Under the pieces are notes generated by a model. The model ran no database searches. It worked only from the letters and a program-made list of their open reading frames with translations, and was not told where the DNA came from. 64,000 bases of DNA from positions 1 to 64,000 of the forward strand of contig CANGHW010000018.1 in the NCBI GenBank assembly GCA_947453695.1. The letters are read 5' to 3'. Of the stretch, positions 16,154 through 27,590 are shown in pieces. Source of the stretch: Opitutia bacterium (GTDB taxonomy: Bacteria; Verrucomicrobiota; Verrucomicrobiia; Opitutales; Opitutaceae). Each line of letters starts with the position of its first letter. Position 1 is the first letter of the stretch. The position numbers and the translations under genes were made by a program.

Positions 16154-18021
16154 TTATCTCTTCCGCTCGAGGATGACGGCGCCGCGTTGATCGGTCGCGA
16201 GGGGGTCACCACCAAAGTGGTGGGTGACGCGGTATTTTCGCCGATCCAGAGGAGAATCTGGCGACCGGCGCCGTCGCGTTCGCCATAACGCATGATATTG
16301 AAATCGCCCAAGCCGAAGCGGGAGAGGATCACAACCCGATCGGGGGGACGCAGACGCAGCTGTTCAACGAGGGCCGCTTCTTTTCCGTTCTCGGTGGTGA
16401 ACGAGTAGTATTGGAAAGGTGGGAGCGGGCTGCGGAGGCGGGCGAGGTAGTTGACCATGCCACCTTCAGGAAGGGCGAGCAGCGTGGAATCGGGGGCGGC
16501 GCCGCGGAGTGCGCCGACGACATCGTTGAGCAGTTGACCGCTCGCTTCGATCTCGGGCGGGTAATAGTAAAAGCGGTCGCGGCCGCCGGCGACCGGAAGG
16601 GTGTGCGACTGCACGTAGAATTGGTAGGTGCGATGACCGGCCCAGCCGAAGCCGGGCAGGAGCAAAGCCAGACTGAGCAGTGCCGGAGAGAGGCGGCGCC
16701 CGTCATGACTGGGAATCCACTCGGAGATTTCCGCACAGATCACGGCGGTCACCACCAGCGCGGCGAGGGCAGCCTGAAAGAATCCGAACTGAAAAATGCG
16801 GCCGTTCAGGATCATACGCGCCAGCATGGCGAGGGCGGTGAGCGTGAGCAGAAAGCGCCAGTGGCGGTGCGGGGCCGGTAGTGCGGCCGGCGGCGAAAGG
16901 CGGCGGTGGTGCCGCCAGACCGAAACGGCAAGGTAGAGGAGAATGAGCCCGAGCAAACTGCGCCCGATGGTCTGCCAATCAGTGATCCACCCAATCAGCC
17001 CGGCGCTGGCGAACGCAGCGATTGAAAATCCGTAGCGCGCGAGCGATCGCCGGCTGCGCGCGGCGAGCGCGTAGAGACCGAAGATGAGAGCAAGGCAGCC
17101 TGCGGCTTGAGCGGCATGGAAAACGTGCGCTTTGAAATTGATCCACGGATGATCGAAGCCAAGGAACGACAGCTGATACTGTTTCGAGGTGATCGAGGGG
17201 AGGACGAGCAGGCTGCTCCAGGCGCGCGTCGCCGCGACCAGTGCGTCGAGCAGCGGAACGTAACAGGAAAAATAGACGAAAAACCCGAGGGTCGGTGCCA
17301 ACGCAGCCAGCGTGAAGAGGGCGAGGCTCCGGCCGGGGTGGGCGATAGAGCCGGGCCGGCGGAGGATCACGGTCGCTGGCACGATCACGGCCGCGGCCAA
17401 CATAAACTCCGGCTTCAGCACGAGGGTGAGCCCGGTGAGGAAGCCGACCGTCGCGTTGGCGCGCGGCGTGGGCCCCTCGATCCAGTTTCCTGCAGCCAGA
17501 ACGAGCGCGAGCAAAACGAGCATGCCGTGCGTGGCCTCGTGCGCATAGGGAAGTCCGTAGTTGAACGTGCCGTAGTCGAGGAACGGAGAAAACGAGAAGA
17601 CAAAGACAAATACCAAACCGGCGGAGACGGCCCCGACGGGGCCCCATGCCCGGCGGAAAAGGCGGTAGACCAACCAGAGGATCGCGGAAAAAATGACGAG
17701 GTTGGCAATCGCCAGCACGATCAGTCCGGGGCCGAAGAGACGGAAGAGACCGGCGTTGAAATATTGCGAAAGCGGACCGTAGACGTCGTCGACGTCGCGA
17801 TAGAGCACGGCTCCCTCGGAGAGACGCCAGGGCGTGTAGAGTTCGCGACCGGAGTCGATGGTCGGATGGCACCATTTTCGCCAAGAGATGGTGACGAACC
17901 ACGCAGCGGCGGAGACGAGGGCGGCGACCCCGCCGCGTTCAAGCCAAGGATGAGCGAGGAAACCCTTCCGGTGAAGGGCGTCGTCGGGTGCAAATGCGGT
18001 GGTGGGACGAAGTGGCGTCAT
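16154..18021 (-). pseudogene. GT39/PMT-like polytopic membrane protein with a late frameshift
   Basis: From the ATG at 18021 (MTPLRPTTAFAPDD) the frame encodes about 590 residues with roughly ten hydrophobic helices and a DSGRELYTPWRL...LYRDVDDVYGPLSQY opening. This resembles dolichol-P-mannose-type (ArnT/PMT-like) lipid-sugar transferases, whose catalytic acidic residues sit in the first periplasmic loop. Near the end the track frame runs on into antisense of ppd. Adding one A to the AAAA run (plus-strand TTTT at 16235-16238) restores YRVTHHFGGDPLATDQRGAV... and a stop at 16154. The intact protein would be 622 residues. The defect is either a sequencing slip in a homopolymer or a real late mutation that changes only the last 30 or so residues. 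Confidence 0.8.
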
Positions 18022-18220
18022 CGCGCGGCGAGTGCGCCGAAGTCCGCCGCTAGTGCCGGGTGGAAAACGCGGGTGGTTCGGTTGATGGACGCGAGGTGAA
18101 GCACAGAACCAAGAAGGTGCCAATCTGGCCCGGTAACGGAAGGCGTTTTCCTCGAAGTTTCGGCAGAAAGGGGTGGTCGAACGCCGCGGGGCGATTTTAG
18201 GGGTGCGCAGTATGGAGCCG

Positions 18221-18424
18221 TTAGAGCGCGGCGCTGGCTCCGGTGTGGATGGGTTTCGGGTGCGGCTCCATTTTGATTGCGAGCGCGATGAGCGATAACG
18301 CGGTCGCCGCCAATCCGAGATAGTGATTCCGCCGCCTAAGCCAGGTTTCGCCAAACGAGACCGCGGCAAGACCGAGCAGCGGCCGGACAGCTACTCCGCT
18401 GCCATCGTTGGGCGGTGAGAACAC
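18221..18424 (-). CDS. Possible small membrane protein (67 residues)
   Basis: From a GTG at 18424 the frame reads VFSPPNDGSGVAVRPLL, GLAAVSFGETWLRRRNHYLG and LAATALSLIALAIKMEPH. This is one clear hydrophobic helix, perhaps two, with GC-rich third positions. No family is recognised and no RBS is evident. It lies 200 bases upstream of the GT39-like gene on the same strand and just beyond the tmRNA terminator. It could be a genuine small protein or the remnant of a longer one. The rest of 18022-18455 shows nothing else. Confidence 0.28.
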   Translation of the reverse strand: MFSPPNDGSGVAVRPLLGLAAVSFGETWLRRRNHYLGLAATALSLIALAIKMEPHPKPIHTGASAAL

Positions 18425-18455
18425 CTCGGACAGGTGCGAAAGAGGGTGGAGACGC

Positions 18456-18489
18456 AAAAACGCCGGCCCTGTGAAGGGCCGGCGTTTTT
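18456..18489 (-). terminator. Terminator of the tmRNA gene (bidirectional shape)
   Basis: AAAAACGCCGGCCCT-GTGA-AGGGCCGGCGTTTTT forms a perfect 15-bp inverted repeat including the A and T tracts. On the minus strand it lies 17 bases past the CCA end of tmRNA and ends in a U run. On the plus strand it could also stop transcription. Confidence 0.88.
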
Positions 18490-18506
18490 GTTTTCCGCTT
18501 CTGAAA

Positions 18507-18860
18507 TGGTGGAGGTGGTGGGATTTGAACCCACGTGCCCCTGACCTTTGCGCACCGCATCTACGTGCATAGCGTGATATTAATCTCGCCGACACCAAGC
18601 GATCACACGCGCTAAGATGTCAGCCAGTCCCCGGATGAAGATACAACGCGCCGTCCGCGGACGGCTCCGCGCGCTATGCCTGCTATCGTCGTTGATTCTA
18701 ACTAGCAGGTGTCGCTAGATCAACGTGACCGCACTTAGGCGGCCAGGGGCATTTCTTCAGTGTTGCCTATTATTTTTTTCGCAGGGGATTTAACGAGAGA
18801 CCCACGACTCTCGGCAGGCAGCGGCGCACTCCAACCAAGGGTAGAATCCAGAACACCCCC
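18507..18860 (-). ncRNA. ssrA: Transfer-messenger RNA (tmRNA)
   Basis: The minus strand runs from GGGGGUGUUCUGGAUUCUAC (5' end at 18860) to a T-arm and acceptor ending GGUUCAAAUCCCACCACCUC + CACCA at 18507. GGGGGUG pairs with CACCUCC as a 7-bp acceptor stem, with discriminator A and encoded CCA. The internal reading frame gives a proteolysis tag, AKKIIGNTEEMPLAA, encoded at 18735-18782 on the minus strand with a GCG resume codon and a TAA stop. The hydrophobic LAA ending is the ClpXP recognition signal. tmRNA with SmpB rescues stalled ribosomes. The length of 354 nt is normal for a one-piece tmRNA. Confidence 0.95.
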
Positions 18861-19054
18861 GAAAGGGATTGTGGAAATACACGGTGGCTCGGGAGCGAGC
18901 GAACGTTGACCAATCAAAGAACGGGAGCGGGAACATGCGCCGCACTCGGCGGATTGCAAGCGAGGGTTGCGAGAGGAGGACACGTGACATCCGCACGTTG
19001 ATACGTGCGGCGACTGGCTCCAGTCGGCGGGCTGGGACGCCCGCCGTTGCGCGG

Positions 19055-21763
19055 TCAGGTTGAGACGCCGAGTTCGCCGCGGGTGAGTTGGAAATCGACG
19101 AAGCCAGCGGCGTTCGCGGCGGGGAGGCGGGTGCGCTCGACGACGGCGACGAGCAATGATTCGAGGGCGGCGAGGTTCGTGGCGGGGTCTTCTGTGAGGA
19201 AGAGATCGAGATCGTCGGGCGCGATGCGACTGCGTTGGGAAGACTCGGCAATTTGGATCACGGGGACGAGCGGGTGGCCTTGGCGCGCGTGGTCGCACAC
19301 GACGGTGAGGGCGAGGTGCGCGCCGCAGCCGCCGAAGCCGGTGAGGTTTTCGACCCAGTGCTCGGTCTCGCTCGCGATCACGTGGAGGCCGGCATGCGTG
19401 ATGGGTTGGCCATAGGCGAGGGTGGCGTGTGGCACGGTCGCGCCGAGGAGGGCAGTGCGGAAGGCGGGGTTGGCCAGGAGGGCGTCGCTCTCGGGAAGTA
19501 GGATCGAGCCGCCCGCGGCAAGGATCGTGTGCGCAAGCGTGGCGAGCGTGGTGGCGGTGGCGGCGGTCACGGGAGCTGCCGTAAGGAAGGCGAGGGTGAG
19601 CGCGCCGAGACTCGCGGGCACGGTGGGGGCGGGCGGGAGCGAAGCGAACTTTTCGGCGAACCACGCTTCGATCTTACCGAGGGAATTTTGGATGCCGCCG
19701 TCGAGTTGGACGCTGGCCCAGCCGAAGCGCGTGAGAGGGACTCCGGCGTTTTCGAGTTGGCGGCGCATGACGTCGTTCGGGACTTTTTCGCAGCCGTGCT
19801 CAAGGAAGAGGGCGGCGGCGACATTCGGGTGAGTGACGTAGCCGCGGTAGGTGCGGTGGAGGAGTTGGTGCATGGTCTCGCCGCCGAAGCCGCAGCCCTC
19901 GGTATGCGTGAGCGCGACGAAGCGCGTGATGCCGTAGGGGTGGCCGAGTTGTTTTTCGTTGAGTCGGTCGGCGGCGAGGCGGGCGATCTGCGCGGCGCAA
20001 AGGCTGGTGGGCAGGACGAGGGCGACGCGTTCGGTGGCGGGGCCGGAGTCAGTGGCAAAGAGCGTGAGTGCGGCGGGGGCGGCGGAGATGGCGGGCGCGA
20101 GGGAAAGCGGCGCGCCATCGGGCGCGGGGCGGGCGCGGAGCGTGGCGAGGCGCGAGGTGTCAGTTTGGCGCCAATTGCGCCAGAGGGAGACTTGGGAGTG
20201 GCCGGCGTGTTCGCCTTTGGTGCGGCGGCCGCCGGCGGTGGCGAGGAGGAGCTCGAAGTTTTCCGTGACAAGAGATTCGAAGGACTCGCCGTCGAGGTAG
20301 CGGCCGGCGTTGATGTCCATCTCGTGGATGAGGAGTTGGTGACGGCGAGAGGTGGTGGTGACCTTCAGTGTGGGGACGAAGGGGAAGTTGGTGATGGAGC
20401 CGTTGCCGGTGACGAAGAGGAAGAGGTTGCACCCGGCGGCGACCTGACCGGCGATGCCCTCCAGGTCGTTGCCCGGGCTGTTCATAAAGTGAAAGCCGGG
20501 CTGGGTCATGGGCTCGGCGTAGTCGATCACGTGATCGATGCGTGTGCGTGGGTCCTTCTTGTGCGCGGCGCCGAGGGATTTGAGGACGATGTTGTAGAGG
20601 CCGCGGAATTTGTTGCCGGCCGAGGGATTGGCCTCTGGGGTGACGCCGTGCCAGGCCAGGCGGGTTTTGAACGAATCGATCTTGGCAAGGAGGGCGCGGG
20701 CGGTGGCGACGTCGCGCGTGCTGCGGAGAATGTAGGACTCGGCGCCGACGATCTCGTCGGTTTCACAAAGATTCCCGGCGCCGCCATGGCGGATGACCTC
20801 ATGGACGAGGGCACCGGCGAGTGGATTGCCGGATACGCCGGAAAATGCATCGGAGCCGCCGCACTGGAGGGCAATACGGAGGGCGCTGATCGGTTCGGCG
20901 GTGCGCACGAGCGCATGCGCAGCGGGGAGCCAGCCGCGGACGAGACGCTCACCCTCGGCGAGGCCGGCGGCGAGTCCGCCGCTGAGCGTGAGGAAATGAT
21001 GCGGGACGTCGGCGAGCGGGTCGCCGCGCTGCTGCATGAAGTCGCGGAGCAGGGCGTTAGTGATGGGCTCGACGCCGTAGTCGACGGCGAGGACGGCGGC
21101 GACGTTGGGGTGGGTGATGAAGCCGGCGAGGCAGCGGAGGACCTCGGTAGTGTTGTTGGGCTGGTCGGGACCGCCGCCTTCGGTGTGGGCAATCGCGACG
21201 ATGCCATCGATGCCGGGATGGACGCGGGCGAGGGGCTGGAGGCGGGCGGCGAGTTGACGCGCGTAGCTGGCAGTGCGCGAAGTGGTGCCGAGGATGACGA
21301 TGAAGTTGCGCGTGCCGACACCGCGGCGGCCGGGGCGGCGGTAGCCCTGAAATGTGCGGGGCGTGGCGTAGAGCGGGACGGGCGGAGCGGGGACGAAGGT
21401 GGCTTCGTTCAGCGCAAAGGCGTCGAGCACGTCGACGAAGTTGGGGGCGGCGGGGAGCACGAGGCCGTCGACGCGGCGGACGGCGAGGGCGGCGAGCATC
21501 GAGGCGTTGGAGACGTAATCGCCGGGCGCGATGGGTGCGAGGGCGGTGCCAAATGGCAGGCCCCACGAGAGAAGCACGGCGCCGGTGGCGATGGGTGCGA
21601 CGGCGAAGCGGTGGCCCTCGAGGACGGTGTGAGTGAGGGCGCGCGGACCGGACGGGAGCGCAAGCACGGTGCCGACATCAAGGCGCCGGGTGGCAATAGC
21701 GACATTGTCGCCGGGAGCGGGCAGGCGGCTGACGGTTGCGAGATCAAGAGGGGCGTTCGCCAT
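19055..21763 (-). CDS. Double-length UxaA-family (altronate/galactarate dehydratase-like) protein
   Basis: A 902-residue protein. Residues about 1-75 are an SAF domain, as in UxaA/GarD. Residues about 140-540 form a first dehydratase region (RGVGTRNFIVILGT, AHTEGGGPDQPN, CGGSDAFSGVSGNPL, NGSITNFPFVPTLKVTTT). A second related region follows from about residue 560 (LTHTEGCGFGG, YRGYVTHPNVAAALFLEHGC). Both halves carry HTEG and THPNVAA motifs, so this is an internal duplication or fusion. UxaA removes water from altronate in hexuronate breakdown and needs iron or manganese. The true substrate of this long form is unknown. It stands alone, with no uronate genes beside it. Confidence 0.85.
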   Translation of the reverse strand: MANAPLDLATVSRLPAPGDNVAIATRRLDVGTVLALPSGPRALTHTVLEGHRFAVAPIATGAVLLSWGLPFGTALAPIAPGDYVSNASMLAALAVRRVDGLVLPAAPNFVDVLDAFALNEATFVPAPPVPLYATPRTFQGYRRPGRRGVGTRNFIVILGTTSRTASYARQLAARLQPLARVHPGIDGIVAIAHTEGGGPDQPNNTTEVLRCLAGFITHPNVAAVLAVDYGVEPITNALLRDFMQQRGDPLADVPHHFLTLSGGLAAGLAEGERLVRGWLPAAHALVRTAEPISALRIALQCGGSDAFSGVSGNPLAGALVHEVIRHGGAGNLCETDEIVGAESYILRSTRDVATARALLAKIDSFKTRLAWHGVTPEANPSAGNKFRGLYNIVLKSLGAAHKKDPRTRIDHVIDYAEPMTQPGFHFMNSPGNDLEGIAGQVAAGCNLFLFVTGNGSITNFPFVPTLKVTTTSRRHQLLIHEMDINAGRYLDGESFESLVTENFELLLATAGGRRTKGEHAGHSQVSLWRNWRQTDTSRLATLRARPAPDGAPLSLAPAISAAPAALTLFATDSGPATERVALVLPTSLCAAQIARLAADRLNEKQLGHPYGITRFVALTHTEGCGFGGETMHQLLHRTYRGYVTHPNVAAALFLEHGCEKVPNDVMRRQLENAGVPLTRFGWASVQLDGGIQNSLGKIEAWFAEKFASLPPAPTVPASLGALTLAFLTAAPVTAATATTLATLAHTILAAGGSILLPESDALLANPAFRTALLGATVPHATLAYGQPITHAGLHVIASETEHWVENLTGFGGCGAHLALTVVCDHARQGHPLVPVIQIAESSQRSRIAPDDLDLFLTEDPATNLAALESLLVAVVERTRLPAANAAGFVDFQLTRGELGVST

Positions 21764-21880
21764 GGGAGGTGCGGGGAGCGAACCACGAAATGGGCGAAAG
21801 ACACGAAAAAGAAGAGCCGAGGTCGCCAGTGGAAACCGGGATGGGGGCCGGGCCGGATGGGTCGTCTGCGATAATGGCCG

Positions 21881-23771
<1,891 letters not shown>

Positions 23772-23852
23772 CAGCCGCAGCGCAGCGACCAAATACCGGC
23801 CCGGTCAGCGGAGTGGCGGGAGGGTCGACCGCAACGGGAAGAAAAGGGAGTC

Positions 23853-26255
23853 TTAGTTGCGCAGACTGCCGACGCCGAAGGTGTAGCTCACGTAGACGGC
23901 GCGACGGTCGCCCTTTTGTTTGCCGACCTTGAGGTAGTCGCGGTCGAGGACGTTGTTCACGTTGAGGGCGATCTGCTGGTTGGTGGTCTTGGTGGCGCGG
24001 GTGGTGTAGCGGAGGCCGGCGTTCCAGAGATGAAAAGATGGGACGGTGAGAGCCCATTGGCGGGTGGTGCGGGAGAGCACCCGCGCGCCGGTGGCGGTGG
24101 TGGTGTAGGTGTCGCCCGCGTTGGGTGCCTCGGTGGGGGTGCGGGCGACGTAGGTGACGCCGAGGTTGCCGGACCAGCCGCGAAGCCAAGTGGCGCGGGG
24201 GGAGTAGCGGACGGAGAGACTGCCGTTTTCCGGCGAGACGTTGTTGACGGAGCGGCCGACGGAGAGCGGGAACGCGGAGCCGAAATCGGTGTAGATGGAA
24301 TGCACATGGCCCCAGCTGCCGTTGAAGCTGAGTGCCTGATTGAGACGCCAGTTGAGGTCGATCTCGCAGCCGCGGACGAGTTGGTTGCCATCGCGGCGGG
24401 TGGCCGTGGTGAAACGGCCGGAGCCGATGGGGGATTCGATGACCTCGGTGACGCCGACGTTTTTGCGGGTAGCGTAGAAGCCGGAGACGGTGAACGTGAG
24501 ACGCTCGTCGAGCAGGGCGCCCTTGAAACCATAGTCGTAGCCGGCGGCCTCCTCGGGCGCGTAGTTGGGCTCGGCGATGAGGGCGGGGCCGTCGCCCTGG
24601 TTGACGAAGTAGCTCTGGCTGTAGTTGGCGAAGACGCGGAAGTTGGAGACGAGGCGATAGTTGATACCAACGTTGGGCTTGAGGGCGGTTTCGAGACGGC
24701 GGATCTGGTCGCCGCGCTGGTAGTTGGTGTAGCCGGGAAACGTGTTGAACGACGTGACGGCGGTAAGGAAATCGCGGTGGCGGAAACGCACGGCGTCGAA
24801 GCGGGCGCCGGCGAAGGCGAGGAGGCGGCCCTGGAAAAAGCCGGCTTGCTGACGCAGAAGTCCGCCGGCGACGGAAATGCGGCCCTTGCGGGTCTGGCCG
24901 GGAATTTCGTGACCCCAGACCCAGTCGTTGGGGAAGTAGGTGAGTGGCGCGAGCGGCTCGAGCGTGGTGGGGTTGAGCGTGACGACGCGGCCGGAGTTGG
25001 TGGCATTCCAGGCGGCGATCGTCGGGTCGTTGGCGGTGGAGCCGTAAGTCCAGTTGGGGTCCCAGCGGTAGTAGTCGTTGAGGTCGAGGGTGAGGAGCGT
25101 GCGGCTCTCGACCTGTTTCTTGAAGAGCCAGGTGTGCGCGAGGAAGTCGGCCTGGAAGCAACCACCGTCCTCGGAGTAGATCTGTTTCACGGGATTGCCG
25201 CGCGTGGTGGTGATGAGCGTGGCGGCGTTGGGCGGGTTGATATTGATGGCGCCGAAGGCGGTGTTGTCGTTGGCCTTCCAAGAGCGGGCGCGGTAATAGT
25301 TGGCGCCTAGGCGGAGACTCCAGACGGAGCTTAGCTTCTTGTCGTAGATGGCGGTGAAGGACGGATTGCCGCGGGTGGATTCGCTGTGAGGACCGTAGGG
25401 ATTGTAGTTGGCGAGTTTGTCGGCGTAGCCGACGGCGACGTCGTCGTTGGCGGTCGTGGTGCGATTCTGGTCGATGACGAGCGGAGCAGTGCCGGGAGGA
25501 CTATGGATGACCTGAAGAAAATACTCGGCGGAAAGAACGAGGGCGGAGCCGTCGTTGAACTGGTGGCGCAGGGCGAGGTAGTGCTCTTGGTTGCGGGTGC
25601 GGGCGAAGGCGGTGTCGTAGGCGCGGTTGCCCTCGCTGGAGGCGAGGAGGAACGACGTTTTGCCGAGGGAAGTGGCGAGGACGGGCCCGGTGGCTTCGAC
25701 GGTGCCGCGGAGGGTGGCGTAGCTGCCGGCGTTGACGGTGACGCGGTAGCCGGGCTGGGCACGCGGCTGCTTGGAGATCATGTTGATCATGCCGCCGGGC
25801 GAGGTGCGGCCGTAGATGGCGGCGTTGGAGCCCTTGATCACTTCGATACGGTCGACGTTGCTCGTGCCGAAGCGGCCGATACGGTAGAACCCGTCGCGGA
25901 GTTGCGAGGAGGAGGAGAAGCCGCGGAGGGTGAAGCCGCCGCCACCGCTGAGCCCGGTAAAACTGCCGATCTGCGTGAGCGTGTCGTTGAGATCGAAGAT
26001 GGCGAAGTCGGTGAAGAATTCGCTGGTGAGCACGTTTACCGTGTAGGGGAGATCGATGATCTTAGTGGCGACGCGGCTGCCGGAAAGCGTCTCGGAGGCA
26101 GCGTAGCCGCGATCATCGTCGGCGGTGACATTGAAGTCGGAGAGCCGCACCATGTCCTCGGGTGATTTGGCGGGGGTGTGGGGAGTCGCGGAGGTATCGG
26201 CGGCGAATACGGCAGGTGTAAACGCCAGACACAGCAGCAGCGGAGAAGGTTTCAT
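23853..26255 (-). CDS. TonB-dependent receptor (siderophore-receptor-like)
   Basis: An 800-residue outer-membrane receptor; the ATG at 26255 is chosen for the signal peptide MKPSPLLLCLAFTPAVFA, not the 100-residue longer track start. The plug domain is clear: SGSRVATKIIDLPYTVNVLT, GGGGFTLRGFSSSSQLRDGF, VDRIEVIKGSNAAIYGRTSP. A 22-strand barrel follows, ending in a C-terminal aromatic/hydrophobic strand (AVYVSYTFGVGSLRN). The plug pattern resembles ferric-siderophore receptors, and there is no STN signalling domain, so it is probably transport only. The ligand is unknown. It is minus strand and isolated from ExbB/D/TonB. Confidence 0.88.
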   Translation of the reverse strand: MKPSPLLLCLAFTPAVFAADTSATPHTPAKSPEDMVRLSDFNVTADDDRGYAASETLSGSRVATKIIDLPYTVNVLTSEFFTDFAIFDLNDTLTQIGSFTGLSGGGGFTLRGFSSSSQLRDGFYRIGRFGTSNVDRIEVIKGSNAAIYGRTSPGGMINMISKQPRAQPGYRVTVNAGSYATLRGTVEATGPVLATSLGKTSFLLASSEGNRAYDTAFARTRNQEHYLALRHQFNDGSALVLSAEYFLQVIHSPPGTAPLVIDQNRTTTANDDVAVGYADKLANYNPYGPHSESTRGNPSFTAIYDKKLSSVWSLRLGANYYRARSWKANDNTAFGAININPPNAATLITTTRGNPVKQIYSEDGGCFQADFLAHTWLFKKQVESRTLLTLDLNDYYRWDPNWTYGSTANDPTIAAWNATNSGRVVTLNPTTLEPLAPLTYFPNDWVWGHEIPGQTRKGRISVAGGLLRQQAGFFQGRLLAFAGARFDAVRFRHRDFLTAVTSFNTFPGYTNYQRGDQIRRLETALKPNVGINYRLVSNFRVFANYSQSYFVNQGDGPALIAEPNYAPEEAAGYDYGFKGALLDERLTFTVSGFYATRKNVGVTEVIESPIGSGRFTTATRRDGNQLVRGCEIDLNWRLNQALSFNGSWGHVHSIYTDFGSAFPLSVGRSVNNVSPENGSLSVRYSPRATWLRGWSGNLGVTYVARTPTEAPNAGDTYTTTATGARVLSRTTRQWALTVPSFHLWNAGLRYTTRATKTTNQQIALNVNNVLDRDYLKVGKQKGDRRAVYVSYTFGVGSLRN

Positions 26256-26422
26256 GGGGTGGGCGCCCATCCGCTGGGAAGACGGAACAAGCGTGGGGTG
26301 CGCCGAGGGAAGATCGCCGAGCGGTGAGCCGCAATCCCCAAAGCGGCAGGGCGCACGTGAAGTCGCTACGACGGGTCCACGGCGGTGAGGCCACGGTGCG
26401 GACCACGCGGGAAGTGATCCCG

Positions 26423-27058
26423 CTAGGGTCGCGACGGTTGGGCCGTTGGCTTGGCCCGCGGTGCGCGGGCTCGCTCGGCACCAAGGCGCGTCAATTCGGC
26501 GGCGATCTCGACGGGGGAAAGGAGCTGGTCGACACAGCCGGTGGCGACGGCGCTGCACGGCATCGAGGGCTCCTTGGCCGTCTGGGGCTTCTGGGCGATG
26601 ACCAAGCCACCCGCTTCTTTGATCGAACGCAGGGCGGCGGCGCCATCGGAGTCGAAGCCGGACAGAATGACGGCGATCGCCCGCTTGCGGCGATGCGCGG
26701 CGAGCGACTCAAGAAAGACGGAAATATTTTTGGGCCAGCCCGGACTCCGCTCCAACGGAGAAAGGCGAAAACTATTTCGCTCCAAGGTGATTTGCCGGCC
26801 GGCGGGCACCACGTAGACATGGTTGGCCTTGACGGTTTCGCCGTCGGCCACGAGCACGACGGGCATCTTGGTCTTTCCGGGCAGAATCTCGACGAGGAGC
26901 GATTTGCCGGTGGCGGGTTGGTGATGCACGATCACAAACGCGAAACCGGTGTCGGTGGGCAGCAGCGACAGGATGGTGCAATACGCCTCGAAGCCGCCGG
27001 CCGAGGCGCCGAAGCAGACGATCGAAGGCAGAGTGGTGGAAGTCGGCCGGGAAGCCAT
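26423..27058 (-). CDS. CheB-type protein-glutamate methylesterase domain (orphan)
   Basis: A 211-residue stand-alone CheB catalytic domain without a receiver domain. The catalytic triad region is visible: Ser in CFGASAGGFEAY, His in FVIVHHQPATGKS, and Asp in VILSGFDSDGAAALRSIKEAGG. CheB removes methyl groups from glutamates on chemoreceptors, but no chemotaxis genes lie nearby. Here it heads a run of small stress/envelope genes (BON, CsbD). Orphan CheB-type domains of this kind also occur as parts of CheB/CheR stress sensors. The role is therefore open. Confidence 0.82.
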   Translation of the reverse strand: MASRPTSTTLPSIVCFGASAGGFEAYCTILSLLPTDTGFAFVIVHHQPATGKSLLVEILPGKTKMPVVLVADGETVKANHVYVVPAGRQITLERNSFRLSPLERSPGWPKNISVFLESLAAHRRKRAIAVILSGFDSDGAAALRSIKEAGGLVIAQKPQTAKEPSMPCSAVATGCVDQLLSPVEIAAELTRLGAERARAPRAKPTAQPSRP

Positions 27059-27065
27059 GGCGGGC

Positions 27066-27395
27066 CTATTTGACGATCAGGTTGTTTTTCACGTCACGCG
27101 CGCCCGGCACGGCGGCGGCCACGGCACCGGCGGCCGTCTTCTGCGCCGCATTGTCCACGAAACCGCTGAGCTGCACGACGCCCTTGAGGGTTTCGACGCT
27201 GATCGCGAACGACTTCACGGATTCGTCGGCGAGCAGCGCACTCTTCACCTTGGTGGTGACGACGGAGTCGTCGACCAATTGACCGGTGCTTTCCGTGGTC
27301 GGGCTGGGACCACAGCCGACGGAGAAGCCGGTCCCGGTGATGACGAGGAGTGCGATGACGAGGACAGGGAGTGGATTTTGGCGGGTAGTTTTCAT
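27066..27395 (-). CDS. BON-domain lipoprotein
   Basis: A 109-residue protein with an N-terminal hydrophobic signal (VLVIALLVITGTGFSVGC), likely lipidated at Cys28, followed by one BON domain: LVDDSVVTTKVKSALLAD, then VETLKGVVQLSGFVDN and GARDVKNNLIVK. BON domains, as in OsmY, bind phospholipid and are linked to envelope and osmotic stress. It lies eight bases upstream of the CheB-type gene and 15 bases after the CsbD gene on the same strand. Confidence 0.85.
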   Translation of the reverse strand: MKTTRQNPLPVLVIALLVITGTGFSVGCGPSPTTESTGQLVDDSVVTTKVKSALLADESVKSFAISVETLKGVVQLSGFVDNAAQKTAAGAVAAAVPGARDVKNNLIVK

Positions 27396-27410
27396 GGATA
27401 GGGGAGGAGC

Positions 27411-27590
27411 TCAGGAACCAAGCACGCGTTGGATCTCGCCGACTTTTTGTTGGACCTTACCTTCGAGCTGCTCGGCTCGACCGGTGGCGGTAAGACGAGT
27501 GTTGCCGACAGCCTGGCCGGCGACGGCTTTTACCTGCCCGACGATTTTCTTGGCGGTGCCGACGGCCTGATTACGGGTGCTTGATTTCAT
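27411..27590 (-). CDS. CsbD-family stress protein
   Basis: A 59-residue protein from the ATG at 27590 (MKSSTRNQAVGTAKKIVGQV). The repeated pattern AKKIVGQVKAVAGQAVGN and GRAEQLEGKVQQKVGEIQRV matches the CsbD family, small helical general-stress proteins that are sigma-B controlled in Bacillus. The function is not known biochemically. The ORF-track start adds twelve Arg/Pro-rich residues unlike the family. It lies 15 bases before the BON gene. Confidence 0.8.
   Translation of the reverse strand: MKSSTRNQAVGTAKKIVGQVKAVAGQAVGNTRLTATGRAEQLEGKVQQKVGEIQRVLGS

Noticed and set aside
18507-18600. Ordinary tRNA gene
   Set aside because: The T-arm and CCA are present but there is no anticodon arm nearby. 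The pairing 5' end is 350 bases away and a tag frame lies between, which makes it tmRNA.
19529-21874. 781-residue plus-strand ORF
   Set aside because: It is antisense to the UxaA-family gene and its Gly/Asp/Glu/Ala-rich text has no domain; the minus strand has clear family motifs.
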